A DNA stretch of 19,880 nt from CAIZGX01 sp044371535 (GTDB taxonomy: Bacteria > Bacteroidota > Bacteroidia > Flavobacteriales_D > Sanyastnellaceae). Shown one piece after another: positions 1 to 8,260 of this stretch. A model generated the notes under the pieces. The model was not told the DNA's origin, ran no database searches, and was given only the letters and a program-made list of their open reading frames with translations. The position numbers and the translations under genes are program-made. Numbering within the stretch: position 1 is the first letter of the stretch; each line of letters opens with the position of its first letter. The DNA lies in assembly GCA_044371535.1 (NCBI GenBank), contig JBILTL010000029.1, positions 1-19,880 of the forward strand, written 5' to 3'.

Positions 1-2440
1 AGCGAATGTCTTGTCCAGCTGCTTGCAAGTATGCGAATTCAGAAGCTGGATCAGATGTTTGTTCCATCATACCTCTAACTAAAACAAGGAATAAATCATC
101 TTCATCAATAATAGCATCGGCAATATCGGCACGTGTAAATGCAAGAATTGCGTAGTCTAAACTTACATCTGTTGTTTGCATGGTTTTGATGATTGCACCG
201 TTTGCGTTGTCTGTAGGAGAGAAGTAACTTTCTACTTTAATGTCATTAGGACCCAGAACATATTGCAATGGGGTATTGTTGGTTTTCGCCGGACCGAAAA
301 CTCCATTAGGATTTCCTGGTTGTGGACCATTTCCTCCCCACATTTCTTCAAACTCTAAACGGTAACCTTTCGCAATACTTTGATCTTGAAAAATAATAAT
401 GTTATTAAAGTCATTCGACATGTTGTTGTCAGTCCAGTTAGTGGAACCTGTGAACACCCATGAGTTAGCCGCAGAGTCTGGATCGACAACAATAAATTTA
501 TTGTGCATGATTCCTGTTCCCGAAGTATTTACTCTTTCAACAACAGGTATGTTTGGATTTAAAAGTGATAGTCCAAGTTGAGCTGTAGAGCCGTCAGCAA
601 CAATCCTCACTTGCACACCAGCATTGTATCTTCCGTTGATTGCATTGGCAATCACCGCATCGTCGGTAAAGTTGTAAATAGCAATATCTACTGCTTGTTG
701 CGCACGACTGATGTATGCTGCTATGGTGTCGTTTGTTAAAGTGCCCAATGAGATTGCGTTTTCGATAGTTGCATAATTGTTATCTACTTGACGCGTGAAA
801 TAGGCACGAATTTCTCCTGAGCTTAAGCTCTTTGTAGCATAAGGACGAACACTGCTAGTGCTCGAGCCATCAACATTGGAAGAAGTAACAGATGCGTAAT
901 AAATTGTTCCAGGTTGTAATCCAGGGATGTTTACCACGTGGTCTGTAACGCTTTCATTTACATAAACAGTTTGACCCAATGAAGGAGTTAAACCGTAATT
1001 CACTTGGCTGTCACCTGTATTGTTGGTTGTCCAATCAAGATCAAACGAAGAAGTAGTAATGTTGGTTTGAGTAACAGGGCCAATGATAGCGACACCTTGA
1101 GGAAGAATGAAATCATTTTCATCGCGAGGAAGAATTTGATAACCTGCGTCGAACGGAGCTGTTGCGTCGAATTGAGAAACAATTCCAACAAGTGTTATAG
1201 CACTTGCAGGTAGGTTCGTTCCAACCAAAACGCTTCCAGCACGAATGTAGATTACACCGGATTGTCCGTTAGCCAAATAACTGTATGTAGAGTTAGCTGA
1301 GATAACAGATCCTGCTAAATCGAAAACAACATTATCCATAGTTACTAATTCACCTTCGTAGTCTTCTGCAATCATATTTGGAGTTACCAATTGAGGAGTA
1401 GGAAGTGTGTTGTTTGAAGAGTTGACAGTAACGGCAGAAAGCGTTGGACCTATTTCAAGTAGTCCGTTGAATTCGGTTATTACACCTGAAACGGTAACGA
1501 GATCTCCACGTAACGGAGCTGATGGCCAAGCGGCCCAATCTACTCCAGGGTAAACAGCAATACCGGCTTGAGCGTCTTGAATGTAACGTACAGAGCTGCC
1601 CATTTCGGTGCCATTGGTAACGATGCCTGTTACGGTTACAGCTGCGCCAACTCCCGCAATACGCGCGGCTGATATAGTTCCACCAGCAATTGGAGTTCCA
1701 ATGCAGTCACAGTTGCTGTCGTAAGTGTCATCGGTTGTGGTTGCATTGTTATCATTGCAAGCATCACCTGGAAATGCACATGAACCATTGTCGATAACGG
1801 CAAGCGCATTGTAGTTACATGCAGTGTTGTCCATACATCCACTGATAGTTCCAGTGTTGGAAGCACCTGGCGTTGGAAGTTGAGCAACATAAGCAGAAGT
1901 GTTGAATGGGGCTCCGCCATCAGGAAGGCGCGAACAAGAGTTATTCAAGGTTGGAGTTGCAGCAGTTTCGTCTATCTGAGGTTGTCCTGGAGTAAGAGCT
2001 GTTAAAAGGCTCGTAGCGTCTGCATCGGCAGTACCGTATACTAAGGCATCTACTAATCCTGTTGAACTTAGGGCGGATCCATTTGGCCAAGCCGCCATTG
2101 TTGAGTTATAAATAGCAACCGCATCGGCTCCATTTTGTAAAATGTTCGCTGCGAAAGTGAGATTTACATTAGGAACTCCTGCATTTCCGATAACGAAATA
2201 GCCAGAAGCAGGAATTACATTTCCGGATAAATCAATTGTTTTGTAAGAAGTTGAAGGATTTACGTTTCCGTTGAACCAAACCATCACCATTCCGTTCAAT
2301 GATTGCCCTGGCGCACCGTATAGCTCAATAAATTCAGCAGCGTCATTTCCATTTTGATCAGCATCAACTTCGTTAATGACAATCTGTGCTTGTGTAGCTC
2401 CAAAAAGAAGCGCAAACAAGAGTGTGTAGATGTATTTCAT
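1..2440 (-). CDS. Secreted modular hydrolase: lamin-tail, OB-like, FN3 and phospholipase-D (HKD) domains (partial, C-terminus outside window)
   Basis: Reading back from the ATG at 2440, the frame stays open for 813 codons to the left edge, so the C-terminus is missing. Residues 1-19 form a signal peptide ending TQA. Residues about 20-197 resemble a lamin-tail domain (INEVDA, EFIELYG). A small Cys module at 201-222 has the pattern CMDxxACNYxxxAxxxxGSC. Residues about 245-430 look like the OB-fold-type domain of secreted nucleases, and about 452-545 like fibronectin III. From about 546 a PLD-like domain begins, with a full HxKxxxxD motif (H646, K648, D653) followed by GSTNWT. A second PLD half starts near residue 715, but its HKD motif would lie outside the window. 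The family hydrolyses phosphodiesters in lipids or nucleic acids; the LTD and OB-like parts favour a nuclease (inference). The start lies 30 bases after the TonB receptor stop, so they probably share an mRNA. A T9SS sorting domain may follow at the unseen C-terminus. Confidence 0.85.
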   Translation of the reverse strand, partial: MKYIYTLLFALLFGATQAQIVINEVDADQNGNDAAEFIELYGAPGQSLNGMVMVWFNGNVNPSTSYKTIDLSGNVIPASGYFVIGNAGVPNVNLTFAANILQNGADAVAIYNSTMAAWPNGSALSSTGLVDALVYGTADADATSLLTALTPGQPQIDETAATPTLNNSCSRLPDGGAPFNTSAYVAQLPTPGASNTGTISGCMDNTACNYNALAVIDNGSCAFPGDACNDNNATTTDDTYDSNCDCIGTPIAGGTISAARIAGVGAAVTVTGIVTNGTEMGSSVRYIQDAQAGIAVYPGVDWAAWPSAPLRGDLVTVSGVITEFNGLLEIGPTLSAVTVNSSNNTLPTPQLVTPNMIAEDYEGELVTMDNVVFDLAGSVISANSTYSYLANGQSGVIYIRAGSVLVGTNLPASAITLVGIVSQFDATAPFDAGYQILPRDENDFILPQGVAIIGPVTQTNITTSSFDLDWTTNNTGDSQVNYGLTPSLGQTVYVNESVTDHVVNIPGLQPGTIYYASVTSSNVDGSSTSSVRPYATKSLSSGEIRAYFTRQVDNNYATIENAISLGTLTNDTIAAYISRAQQAVDIAIYNFTDDAVIANAINGRYNAGVQVRIVADGSTAQLGLSLLNPNIPVVERVNTSGTGIMHNKFIVVDPDSAANSWVFTGSTNWTDNNMSNDFNNIIIFQDQSIAKGYRLEFEEMWGGNGPQPGNPNGVFGPAKTNNTPLQYVLGPNDIKVESYFSPTDNANGAIIKTMQTTDVSLDYAILAFTRADIADAIIDEDDLFLVLVRGMMEQTSDPASEFAYLQAAGQDIR

Positions 2441-2470
2441 TTTTCTGTTATTCAAATTAATTTTTCAGGA

Positions 2471-5347
2471 TTAGAAAGCGGCGGATAAAGATACGTTGAA
2501 CCATCTTCCCTGACCAAAGAAAACTCCAGCAGAAGATGCATCGAAATTGAATGCCTTGTTGTTGTAAAGTGCATTCAAATCATTGTTGTTCGCATCTGTG
2601 ATAAATACGCTATTTAATACATTGAAAACACTTCCGCGGAGGTCATAGCGAACACCACGAATTTCTTTGCCATAGCCAGCGTGGAATTCTAAGGTCCCGT
2701 AAGATGGAATTTTCCATGATTCTCTTGCGGCATTTTCGCCTTTCAACTCGAACGGGTTCATTGCTGAATAGTAACGATCGAACCAAGTGTATCTGGTTTT
2801 TGCATAAGCACCGCTCTTCCATTCGTAACGTAACATTGCACCCAATTGTGTTTGCGCCGCATCACTTACATGAACTCCTTTTGCGTCGTAAGTCACGCTG
2901 TATTGCTCACTGTTTGGATTGCCGGGGTTAGATAAAACAGGATTCCCATTGTCATCGAAAATCAAAATAGTGTCCGAAGAAGTCCAAATCCAATCACCAA
3001 ATGAAGCAAGTCCTTCTAGTGTAATGCGGTCGTTGATTTTGTATGCGAAATCGAATTCTGCCCCTTGATGACGGGCGTTCATTCCACGTATGTTTACGGT
3101 AATGTTTGAAGTTGGATCTTGTGGATTAGGAACAGACAGTCCGTAAGGATAAGGTTTGTTTTTCCATGTGGTGTGGTACAAGTTTACGTTGAACGAAAAC
3201 TTCTTCGATTTGTAATTCCAACCGTTTTCAAAACTAGCGATTACCTCGTTTTCAATGGCATTGAAACGCTCGTTAGCATTGGTGTAAATCTGGCTGAACA
3301 AAGGTGCTTTGTTTAGATATCCCGAGTTGAAAAAAACAGCTAAATCACGTGAGATATTGTACTTCAATCCAGCTTTCACAGTAGCTGTTGGTCTATAGTA
3401 CCAGCCTGTACTTTGAAATTCCGAACCACTCATGTTACTTGTTAATGTTTGTCCCCCAACAATGGTGGTGTCTGAAATCAATGCAATGGCATTGTTCACA
3501 TATGAATAACCAACAGGAACTTCAACACCGTCGACGGTGTATACTTTCGGACGGAAATAATCGACACGCTTATAACCGGTTGTTGCAGCAGATGCGCTTA
3601 CGAATGCAGATATTTTGTCATCTTGATATTCAACTTGTCCGAACAGGCCACCCCAGCGAATGAATGCGTCGTTGTTGAAGTCAATTACATCTCCTTCTCG
3701 TTTAATAAGGTTCGGATCATTATAATTAATAGCAGTACGAGCAATGATATAGTCGGCGCCCATTAGATCAATAATTTTACGGTAATGAGAACCTTTGTAA
3801 GTCCTTAAGTCAACACCACCCGCAAAATTCCATTTATCATTGAATTTTTTATTGTAAGTGCTCAATACGCCATACCAAGAATGTTCATTCATGCTTGCTT
3901 TGATGTAGTTAGAAACAGCATAGCGTTCAGTGGAACTAACAAGTGGGTTGACATTATAGTCAGATCCAGAAAATGGGGGAGGATTTGCACCTGCATTCGC
4001 GTCGTAGAATGACTGCATATTTACAGTGCCGTCTGCTAAATAATCGTTCGCTGTAATGTTGTTATTCCAGCGAGTTCCACCGCCTCTTCCGAATGATGCG
4101 TAGGCGACAGTACTGATAAAAGTTTTTTCATCTAAAGTCCAAACATCTTTAATAGAGAATTGTGGCTTGTGATAAAAATTCACACGACCATTGAATTGCT
4201 CTTCGGCTTGAATGTTTGTGCGTTGTCCGTTTACGAAATCGTAACGTGTCAAATATCCAACATCGGGATTGTAGTTTATTCCACCATTAAAAATAGGACG
4301 TTCTGTAGTTGCGTTAGGAGCGTATGTATTAGGAGCCCCAACAGCTAAAGCTGTTTCCGCACTATATAAAGCGATAGCCTCTGATCTCAACCGTTGTCCA
4401 TGCTCTTGAGGAGCACCTAATCCATATAAACTCAAGTGGTGTTTACCAATAATTTTTTCAACTTTTCCGTAATAGAAAAAGCCTCGAGTAAAAGTGCCAT
4501 CTACCCAACCTTGACCCGTCTTGAATGAACCGGCCATAGAGAAAGCCCAGCCTTTTTTTGTTTTACCAGAATTCATTGCGAAAGAAGTTCTAGAAAATGC
4601 ACCATAGGCGTATTCTTGTCGAAGTCTTACGCTTCTTTTCGAGTCAATTCCACGTGTGATAATATTCATGGTTCCACCTACAGCCGGAATAACCAGCTTC
4701 GAAGCTCCTAAGCCTCTTTGTATTTGGGTGGTCTGTGTGGCAAGGTCTAAACCAAACCAATTGCTCCAATAAACCGTTCCGTTTTCCATGTCGTTAACGG
4801 GAACGCCATCCAACATTACGGCAACATTGCTTCCAGAAAATCCACGAATGGTAACACGTGCATCTCCATCACCACCGCCTGCTCGGGTTGCGTATGTTCC
4901 AGGTGTTGTATTGGCCAAAGTGGCCATTTCTCTTCCCGCTAACTCTTCTTCAATACGCTTTAGTCCAATGTTCGAATATGCAACAGGTACGCTTCTTCCA
5001 ACTGCAATATCCGCTGAGATAACAACCTCTTTTTGCATGGTCTGAATTAAATCAAAGTCAAGAGAATATTCTTTCTTCGTTATCGAAATATTTTTCTTCA
5101 CTTCTTCGTAACCAACAGCGGTTATTATGAATTCATACTCGCCATAAGGGAGTGAAATCGAAAACTTTCCAGAAGGATCTACAGCTTGTCCTTTTTCTTT
5201 ATTTGCCCAAAGGACAAATGCTGAAGGAAGAGTCTCACCTGATAATGCATCACGAACAGTTCCGCTTAAAATTCCTTCCTGCGCTTGGGTTTCAGAGGCA
5301 ATGAAGAAGAGCGAAAGAATTAAAAAGAATGATTTTAAGATTCTCAT
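2471..5347 (-). CDS. TonB-dependent outer-membrane receptor with carboxypeptidase-regulatory-like domain
   Basis: This is an outer-membrane gated channel that imports a ligand using TonB energy. From the ATG at 5347 (958 residues) it starts with a signal peptide (residues 1-22, ending TQA). A carboxypeptidase-regulatory-like domain follows at about 24-105 (GTVRDALSGETLPSA). The plug domain at about 115-230 contains VTIRGFSGSNVAVMLDGVPV and GGTMNIITRG. The rest is a beta-barrel rich in aromatic residues that ends in the Phe typical of outer-membrane proteins. A TTG 24 bases upstream is in frame, but it puts extra residues before a good signal peptide and falls close to a terminator, so the ATG is preferred. 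No SusD-type lipoprotein gene is adjacent, so this is not a classic polysaccharide-uptake pair. The downstream neighbour is a PLD-domain secreted protein and the upstream one an LTD protein, suggesting the ligand comes from extracellular hydrolysis. The substrate cannot be read from sequence. Confidence 0.93.
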   Translation of the reverse strand: MRILKSFFLILSLFFIASETQAQEGILSGTVRDALSGETLPSAFVLWANKEKGQAVDPSGKFSISLPYGEYEFIITAVGYEEVKKNISITKKEYSLDFDLIQTMQKEVVISADIAVGRSVPVAYSNIGLKRIEEELAGREMATLANTTPGTYATRAGGGDGDARVTIRGFSGSNVAVMLDGVPVNDMENGTVYWSNWFGLDLATQTTQIQRGLGASKLVIPAVGGTMNIITRGIDSKRSVRLRQEYAYGAFSRTSFAMNSGKTKKGWAFSMAGSFKTGQGWVDGTFTRGFFYYGKVEKIIGKHHLSLYGLGAPQEHGQRLRSEAIALYSAETALAVGAPNTYAPNATTERPIFNGGINYNPDVGYLTRYDFVNGQRTNIQAEEQFNGRVNFYHKPQFSIKDVWTLDEKTFISTVAYASFGRGGGTRWNNNITANDYLADGTVNMQSFYDANAGANPPPFSGSDYNVNPLVSSTERYAVSNYIKASMNEHSWYGVLSTYNKKFNDKWNFAGGVDLRTYKGSHYRKIIDLMGADYIIARTAINYNDPNLIKREGDVIDFNNDAFIRWGGLFGQVEYQDDKISAFVSASAATTGYKRVDYFRPKVYTVDGVEVPVGYSYVNNAIALISDTTIVGGQTLTSNMSGSEFQSTGWYYRPTATVKAGLKYNISRDLAVFFNSGYLNKAPLFSQIYTNANERFNAIENEVIASFENGWNYKSKKFSFNVNLYHTTWKNKPYPYGLSVPNPQDPTSNITVNIRGMNARHQGAEFDFAYKINDRITLEGLASFGDWIWTSSDTILIFDDNGNPVLSNPGNPNSEQYSVTYDAKGVHVSDAAQTQLGAMLRYEWKSGAYAKTRYTWFDRYYSAMNPFELKGENAARESWKIPSYGTLEFHAGYGKEIRGVRYDLRGSVFNVLNSVFITDANNNDLNALYNNKAFNFDASSAGVFFGQGRWFNVSLSAAF

Positions 5348-5379
5348 TAGATTGAAACTAAGGTTTAACAATAAGAGAT

Positions 5380-5414
5380 AAAAAAGGGGCTTTACCGAAG
5401 TGAGCCCCTTTTTT
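5380..5414 (-). terminator. Rho-independent terminator between the LTD gene and the TonB receptor
   Basis: On the minus strand an A-run is followed by GGGGCT, a loop region containing TTCG, then AGCCCC and six T residues. The 6-bp GC-rich stem plus T-tract is a typical intrinsic terminator placed after the LTD gene stop (5432). It is nearly symmetric and would also act on the plus strand. It sits only about 33 bases upstream of the receptor ATG, so it separates that gene from the one before or acts as an attenuator. Confidence 0.85.
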
Positions 5415-5431
5415 GTGAAAATTAAAAATAA

Positions 5432-6349
5432 TTATTTGATGAAGTTTTGACGATTGATTGTTCCATTTTCAGAAACAACTTCAACAGTATAAGCTCCTTT
5501 TGCAAGCATACTTGTTTGAATGCGTGTCATGCGATCGAGGATAGTTCCGTTAGCAAAAACAACACGGCCAGCGTTGTCGAAAATGCGAATTGAACGAATA
5601 ACACTTGGAGAAACAACATTCAAAATATCTCCAGTTAACGGATTAGGATAAATTGAAATTGAACGTTCAATGTTTTCAGAAACGCTTACGTTACAATCGC
5701 AAGTGTGTGCACCCAAGAAAGTGAATGTATTTGCAGGTAAGGTATCGTATTGAGAGAACACATCGAAAGTAGATGGATTCATTGTAACACCAGAAGTTAC
5801 TGTTGATTTGCGGATTTGCGTGTGATCCGTTGTAGCATACAACGTCGCTCCTGAAGCATCAGTTCCATATGCGCTCCATCCACCGAAACCAGTTCCCTCA
5901 CCAATTCTTCCGTAAAGATCGATAAGTGTTTGTCCATTGTCAGTTACAATTGCAATGGCATCGTTTCCGTTAAAGTACATTGGCCAAACACCGTTGTCAT
6001 AGGTTGGATTTATGAACACGTCTGCAGCTGCAGCTAAATCATCCCATACTGGAGCTTCTAAACCTGTTCCTAATGGATCTTGTTTGTCAAGAACAACTAC
6101 AATAACATCATGCGCAGCAATAGTGTAACCATCAAGGGGAGCAATACTTCCGTAAGAGGTGCTTCCGTTTGAAAAACGAACCAAACCGTAACCATTCAGG
6201 TTAATCGTGTTGTTTGTTGGGTTATAAATCTCAACAGCTTTGTTGTTGCTCCATCCTTCAACGACTTCAGAAATGAAGACCTCGTTGCATTGGGCTTTAG
6301 CTGTGAATAATGCTAGAACAGAAAAAGAGAGAAGTAAAATTTTTTTCAT
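5432..6349 (-). CDS. Secreted lamin-tail-domain protein with T9SS type A sorting domain
   Basis: This small exported protein has about 305 residues. The N-terminus is a clear signal peptide (MKKILLLSFSVLALFTAKAQ). A lamin-tail domain covers roughly the next 130 residues (VFISEVVEGWSNNKAVEIYN, later FNGNDAIAIV). The last 75 or so residues match a T9SS type A C-terminal sorting domain (SIYPNP, IRIFDNAGRVV, KGAYTVEV), which directs passage across the outer membrane and is normally cleaved. No catalytic motif was seen, so it is probably a binding or structural protein. Bacterial lamin-tail domains often accompany secreted phosphoesterases and nucleases, and one lies two genes downstream. Translation may instead begin at an in-frame ATG at 6355, adding Met-Val; the later ATG gives the more typical signal peptide. 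It has its own promoter box and terminator. Confidence 0.9.
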   Translation of the reverse strand: MKKILLLSFSVLALFTAKAQCNEVFISEVVEGWSNNKAVEIYNPTNNTINLNGYGLVRFSNGSTSYGSIAPLDGYTIAAHDVIVVVLDKQDPLGTGLEAPVWDDLAAAADVFINPTYDNGVWPMYFNGNDAIAIVTDNGQTLIDLYGRIGEGTGFGGWSAYGTDASGATLYATTDHTQIRKSTVTSGVTMNPSTFDVFSQYDTLPANTFTFLGAHTCDCNVSVSENIERSISIYPNPLTGDILNVVSPSVIRSIRIFDNAGRVVFANGTILDRMTRIQTSMLAKGAYTVEVVSENGTINRQNFIK

Positions 6350-6355
6350 TACCAT

Positions 6356-6670
6356 TTATTTTGAGGCAAATATATTCTACAAATGCTTGTAAACTGAAAC
6401 TCAGCGTGAAAAGAATGTTAAAAGATTCGAACCCTTCCACTCGGATATTCTTGGTGTTTGATGAATTCAGGCTTCATGTTAGCTCAGCTCATGAATAATT
6501 ACTTTTTTCGCCATGTTGAAATTCTTAGTATTTAATAATGTTATTTAGTAAATTGCTGATATTGTTCAATGTAATACCCCAGCAGTGTTGAGATTCATAA
6601 ATTGTTCAAATAAAAAAATTCTATTGAGGCAACTTTCTGAAACCAATTGTTATCAATCAAACGATGAAGT
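6356..6670. other. Divergent intergenic region between the LTD gene and the sigma-factor gene
   Basis: These 315 bases hold no convincing open reading frame or RNA gene. Besides the minus-strand promoter box there is a 6-base inverted repeat, TTCATG at 6473-6478 and CATGAA at 6490-6495. TTGAGGCAA occurs twice in the same direction (6361-6369 and 6624-6632), and ATTGTTCAA twice (6561-6569 and 6601-6609). Any of these could be operators, but none matches a regulator known to me. No clear housekeeping promoter was found in front of the sigma gene. Confidence 0.5.
6367..6374 (-). promoter_or_regulatory. Putative -7 promoter box (TATATTTG) for the LTD gene
   Basis: The minus strand carries TATATTTG, a full match to the Bacteroidota -7 consensus TAnnTTTG. 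A start point about four bases downstream would give a leader of roughly 8-14 bases before the two candidate ATGs. No good -33 TTTG lies at the expected distance (only TTTC), so the call is tentative. Confidence 0.4.
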
Positions 6671-7195
6671 ATGAGCGATAGCGAATTGGTTTCAGAATGT
6701 CTCAAGGGAAAATCGTCCGCACAAAGGACCCTTTTTCAATTGCATTCTGGAAAAATGTTTGCAGTCTGTCTGCGCTACATGGGTAATACCATGGAAGCAG
6801 AAGATGTATTGCAAGAAAGCTTCATTAAAGTTTTTGAAAAGCTAAATCAATGGAAGGGCGACGGTCCTTTGGGCGGTTGGATTCGAACCATTGTTGTGAA
6901 TACCTCGTTAACACGAATAAAAAACAACAAGAAGTTTCGACTCGATAAAGACATTGATGAAGCAGTATCAATCTCCGACAACGGTGAAGATCAATTGGAA
7001 GCCTTGCAGGCTGCCGATTTGATGACGTTAATTGCGCAAATGCCCGATGGGTATAAGACCGTATTTAACTTGTTTGTTGTGGAAGGATATGGACACAAAG
7101 AAATTGCCGACCTGTTGGGAATTTCAGAGAGCACTTCAAAAACACAATTTTTAAAAGCGAAAAACTGGTTAGTGAAAAGAATAAATGAGCAATAA
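6671..7195 (+). CDS. RNA polymerase ECF-type sigma factor (sigma-70 family)
   Basis: At 174 residues this is the usual length of an extracytoplasmic-function sigma factor, which directs RNA polymerase to a small regulon when its anti-sigma factor releases it. Region 2 spans about residues 20-90 and contains AEDVLQESFIKVFEKL and the WIRTIVVN stretch. Region 4 lies at about 118-172, with the helix-turn-helix GHKEIADLLGISESTSKTQF. Regions 1 and 3 are absent, as expected. The ATG at 6671 is the only start giving the full region 2. Its last 11 bases overlap the start of the next gene, the arrangement seen for ECF sigma/anti-sigma pairs. The regulon cannot be told from sequence; candidates are the secreted-protein genes on either side. 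Confidence 0.93.
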   Translation: MSDSELVSECLKGKSSAQRTLFQLHSGKMFAVCLRYMGNTMEAEDVLQESFIKVFEKLNQWKGDGPLGGWIRTIVVNTSLTRIKNNKKFRLDKDIDEAVSISDNGEDQLEALQAADLMTLIAQMPDGYKTVFNLFVVEGYGHKEIADLLGISESTSKTQFLKAKNWLVKRINEQ

Positions 7196-8207
7196 GTGGA
7201 ACAATATCATTCGTGAAAAGCTAGAATCCCATGAGGTTTCAGCAGATCATTTATGGAATAACATTTCACAAAATATTCCTCAACCTTCTTCTTCTTTTTG
7301 GAAGCCTTGGATGACAACTGCTGCCATTGGAACTGCAGCAATTGCAACTTCCGCAATTATTTATTTCAACTCGCCGAAATCACTTCAACCAATTGCTCAG
7401 ACAACTGAGCAGAAGATTGAAGAGGTGAAGTTGGATACAACTTCAATCACAAGTCAGAATGTTGATGCCTCTGGAACATCTGAGATTCCTCAGATTCAGA
7501 TTGTATTGGGGGGTATTCCTGACGACATCATATCTGGTTATGTTTGGGAGTTTCCCGAACCAGATTCGATTAAAGCCGCAGAAGCATCTGCAAGGAAAAA
7601 TTCAGAGATTGTTGCAATTATTCATGAGTCGTCGATTTCTAATACTCCTGAAAACAGCCAAGTAACTGTAAAAGCAGAAAAGGAGCCCCTTACAAATTCA
7701 TTTACTGCTGTTGTTTCGAATTCTGAAAGCTTAAGATACTTCTTCTTCGGTGCCGCTGAAAATGCTGACTCGTATGCATGGAATTTCGGAGATGGCTTCG
7801 ACGGACAAGGCCAATCAATTGCGCACGAGTTCACTGAAGAGGGAAGTTACACCGTGAAGTATTTGGTTTCAAGAGGTGAGGAGGTTTTGGTTGAAGAAAA
7901 AACCATTGAGGTATATCGCCCAGCGAAACTTTCTCCGGTTACTGCGTTCGCTCCAGGATTCGATGGGAAGAACGATGTGTTCGATGTGCTTTACAATGCG
8001 CGAAACGTTAGTGAGGCTGTGGATTTTAAAATCACAGATGTAAACGGAAGATTGGTTTATCAATCAGGCGGACAATCAGTTTGGGATGGAAAAAACATGA
8101 ATGGCGAATTATGTCAGTCAGCTTATTACTATTGGCTTCTTGAATTCAAAGACCGTCAAGGCAACTTGAAATCTCAAACAGGTTCTATTCGCGTCTTCGC
8201 CGAATAA
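7185..8207 (+). CDS. Probable membrane anti-sigma factor with periplasmic PKD and gliding-motility-type C-terminal domain
   Basis: This 340-residue protein is in the anti-sigma position, overlapping the sigma gene by 11 bases. Residues 1-40 are a short cytoplasmic segment, followed by one membrane helix at about 41-61 (PWMTTAAIGTAAIATSAIIYF) with no cleavage site, so the rest should be periplasmic. Residues 62-165 are a low-complexity linker. A PKD domain occupies about 168-245 (SYAWNFGDG, HEFTEEGSYTVKY). Residues about 250-340 match the gliding-motility-associated C-terminal domain family used as type B signals by T9SS cargo (AFAPGFDGKNDVFDV, ITDVNGRLVYQS, VWDGKNMNGE, YYYWLLEFKD). The cytoplasmic part has no recognisable zinc-type anti-sigma motif, so the anti-sigma role rests on gene order and topology. 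An alternative is a surface protein whose gene is only coupled to the sigma gene. Confidence 0.75.
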   Translation: MSNKWNNIIREKLESHEVSADHLWNNISQNIPQPSSSFWKPWMTTAAIGTAAIATSAIIYFNSPKSLQPIAQTTEQKIEEVKLDTTSITSQNVDASGTSEIPQIQIVLGGIPDDIISGYVWEFPEPDSIKAAEASARKNSEIVAIIHESSISNTPENSQVTVKAEKEPLTNSFTAVVSNSESLRYFFFGAAENADSYAWNFGDGFDGQGQSIAHEFTEEGSYTVKYLVSRGEEVLVEEKTIEVYRPAKLSPVTAFAPGFDGKNDVFDVLYNARNVSEAVDFKITDVNGRLVYQSGGQSVWDGKNMNGELCQSAYYYWLLEFKDRQGNLKSQTGSIRVFAE

Positions 8208-8228
8208 GAGACTTATAAACATCGGCCC

Positions 8229-8256
8229 TTGTTGTCAATTCTTCTTCGCATTTTTG
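8229..8256 (+). promoter_or_regulatory. Putative radA promoter (TTG, 17 bases, CATTTTTG)
   Basis: CATTTTTG at 8249-8256 differs from the TAnnTTTG consensus only in its first base, and a TTG lies 17 bases upstream at 8229-8231. The predicted start point falls at or next to the radA ATG at 8261, which would give a leaderless mRNA. The gap to the preceding stop is only 53 bases, so readthrough from the sigma operon is also possible. Confidence 0.35.
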
Positions 8257-8260
8257 GGGA

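Noticed and set aside
1000..1920. Short open frames on both strands inside the PLD-protein gene
   Set aside because: The 813-codon frame with a signal peptide and recognisable domains covers this region without interruption.
2471..5347. SusC/SusD polysaccharide utilisation locus
   Set aside because: There is no SusD-like lipoprotein and no glycoside hydrolase beside the receptor.
5348..5371. TTG start for the TonB receptor giving eight extra residues
   Set aside because: The ATG at 5347 begins a clean signal peptide, and the extra segment lies right after a terminator.
6628..6655. ECF-type promoter (GGCAAC, 16 bases, TTATCA) before the sigma gene
   Set aside because: The match to GGAAC-type ECF promoters is weak and there is no second copy with both elements to support autoregulation.
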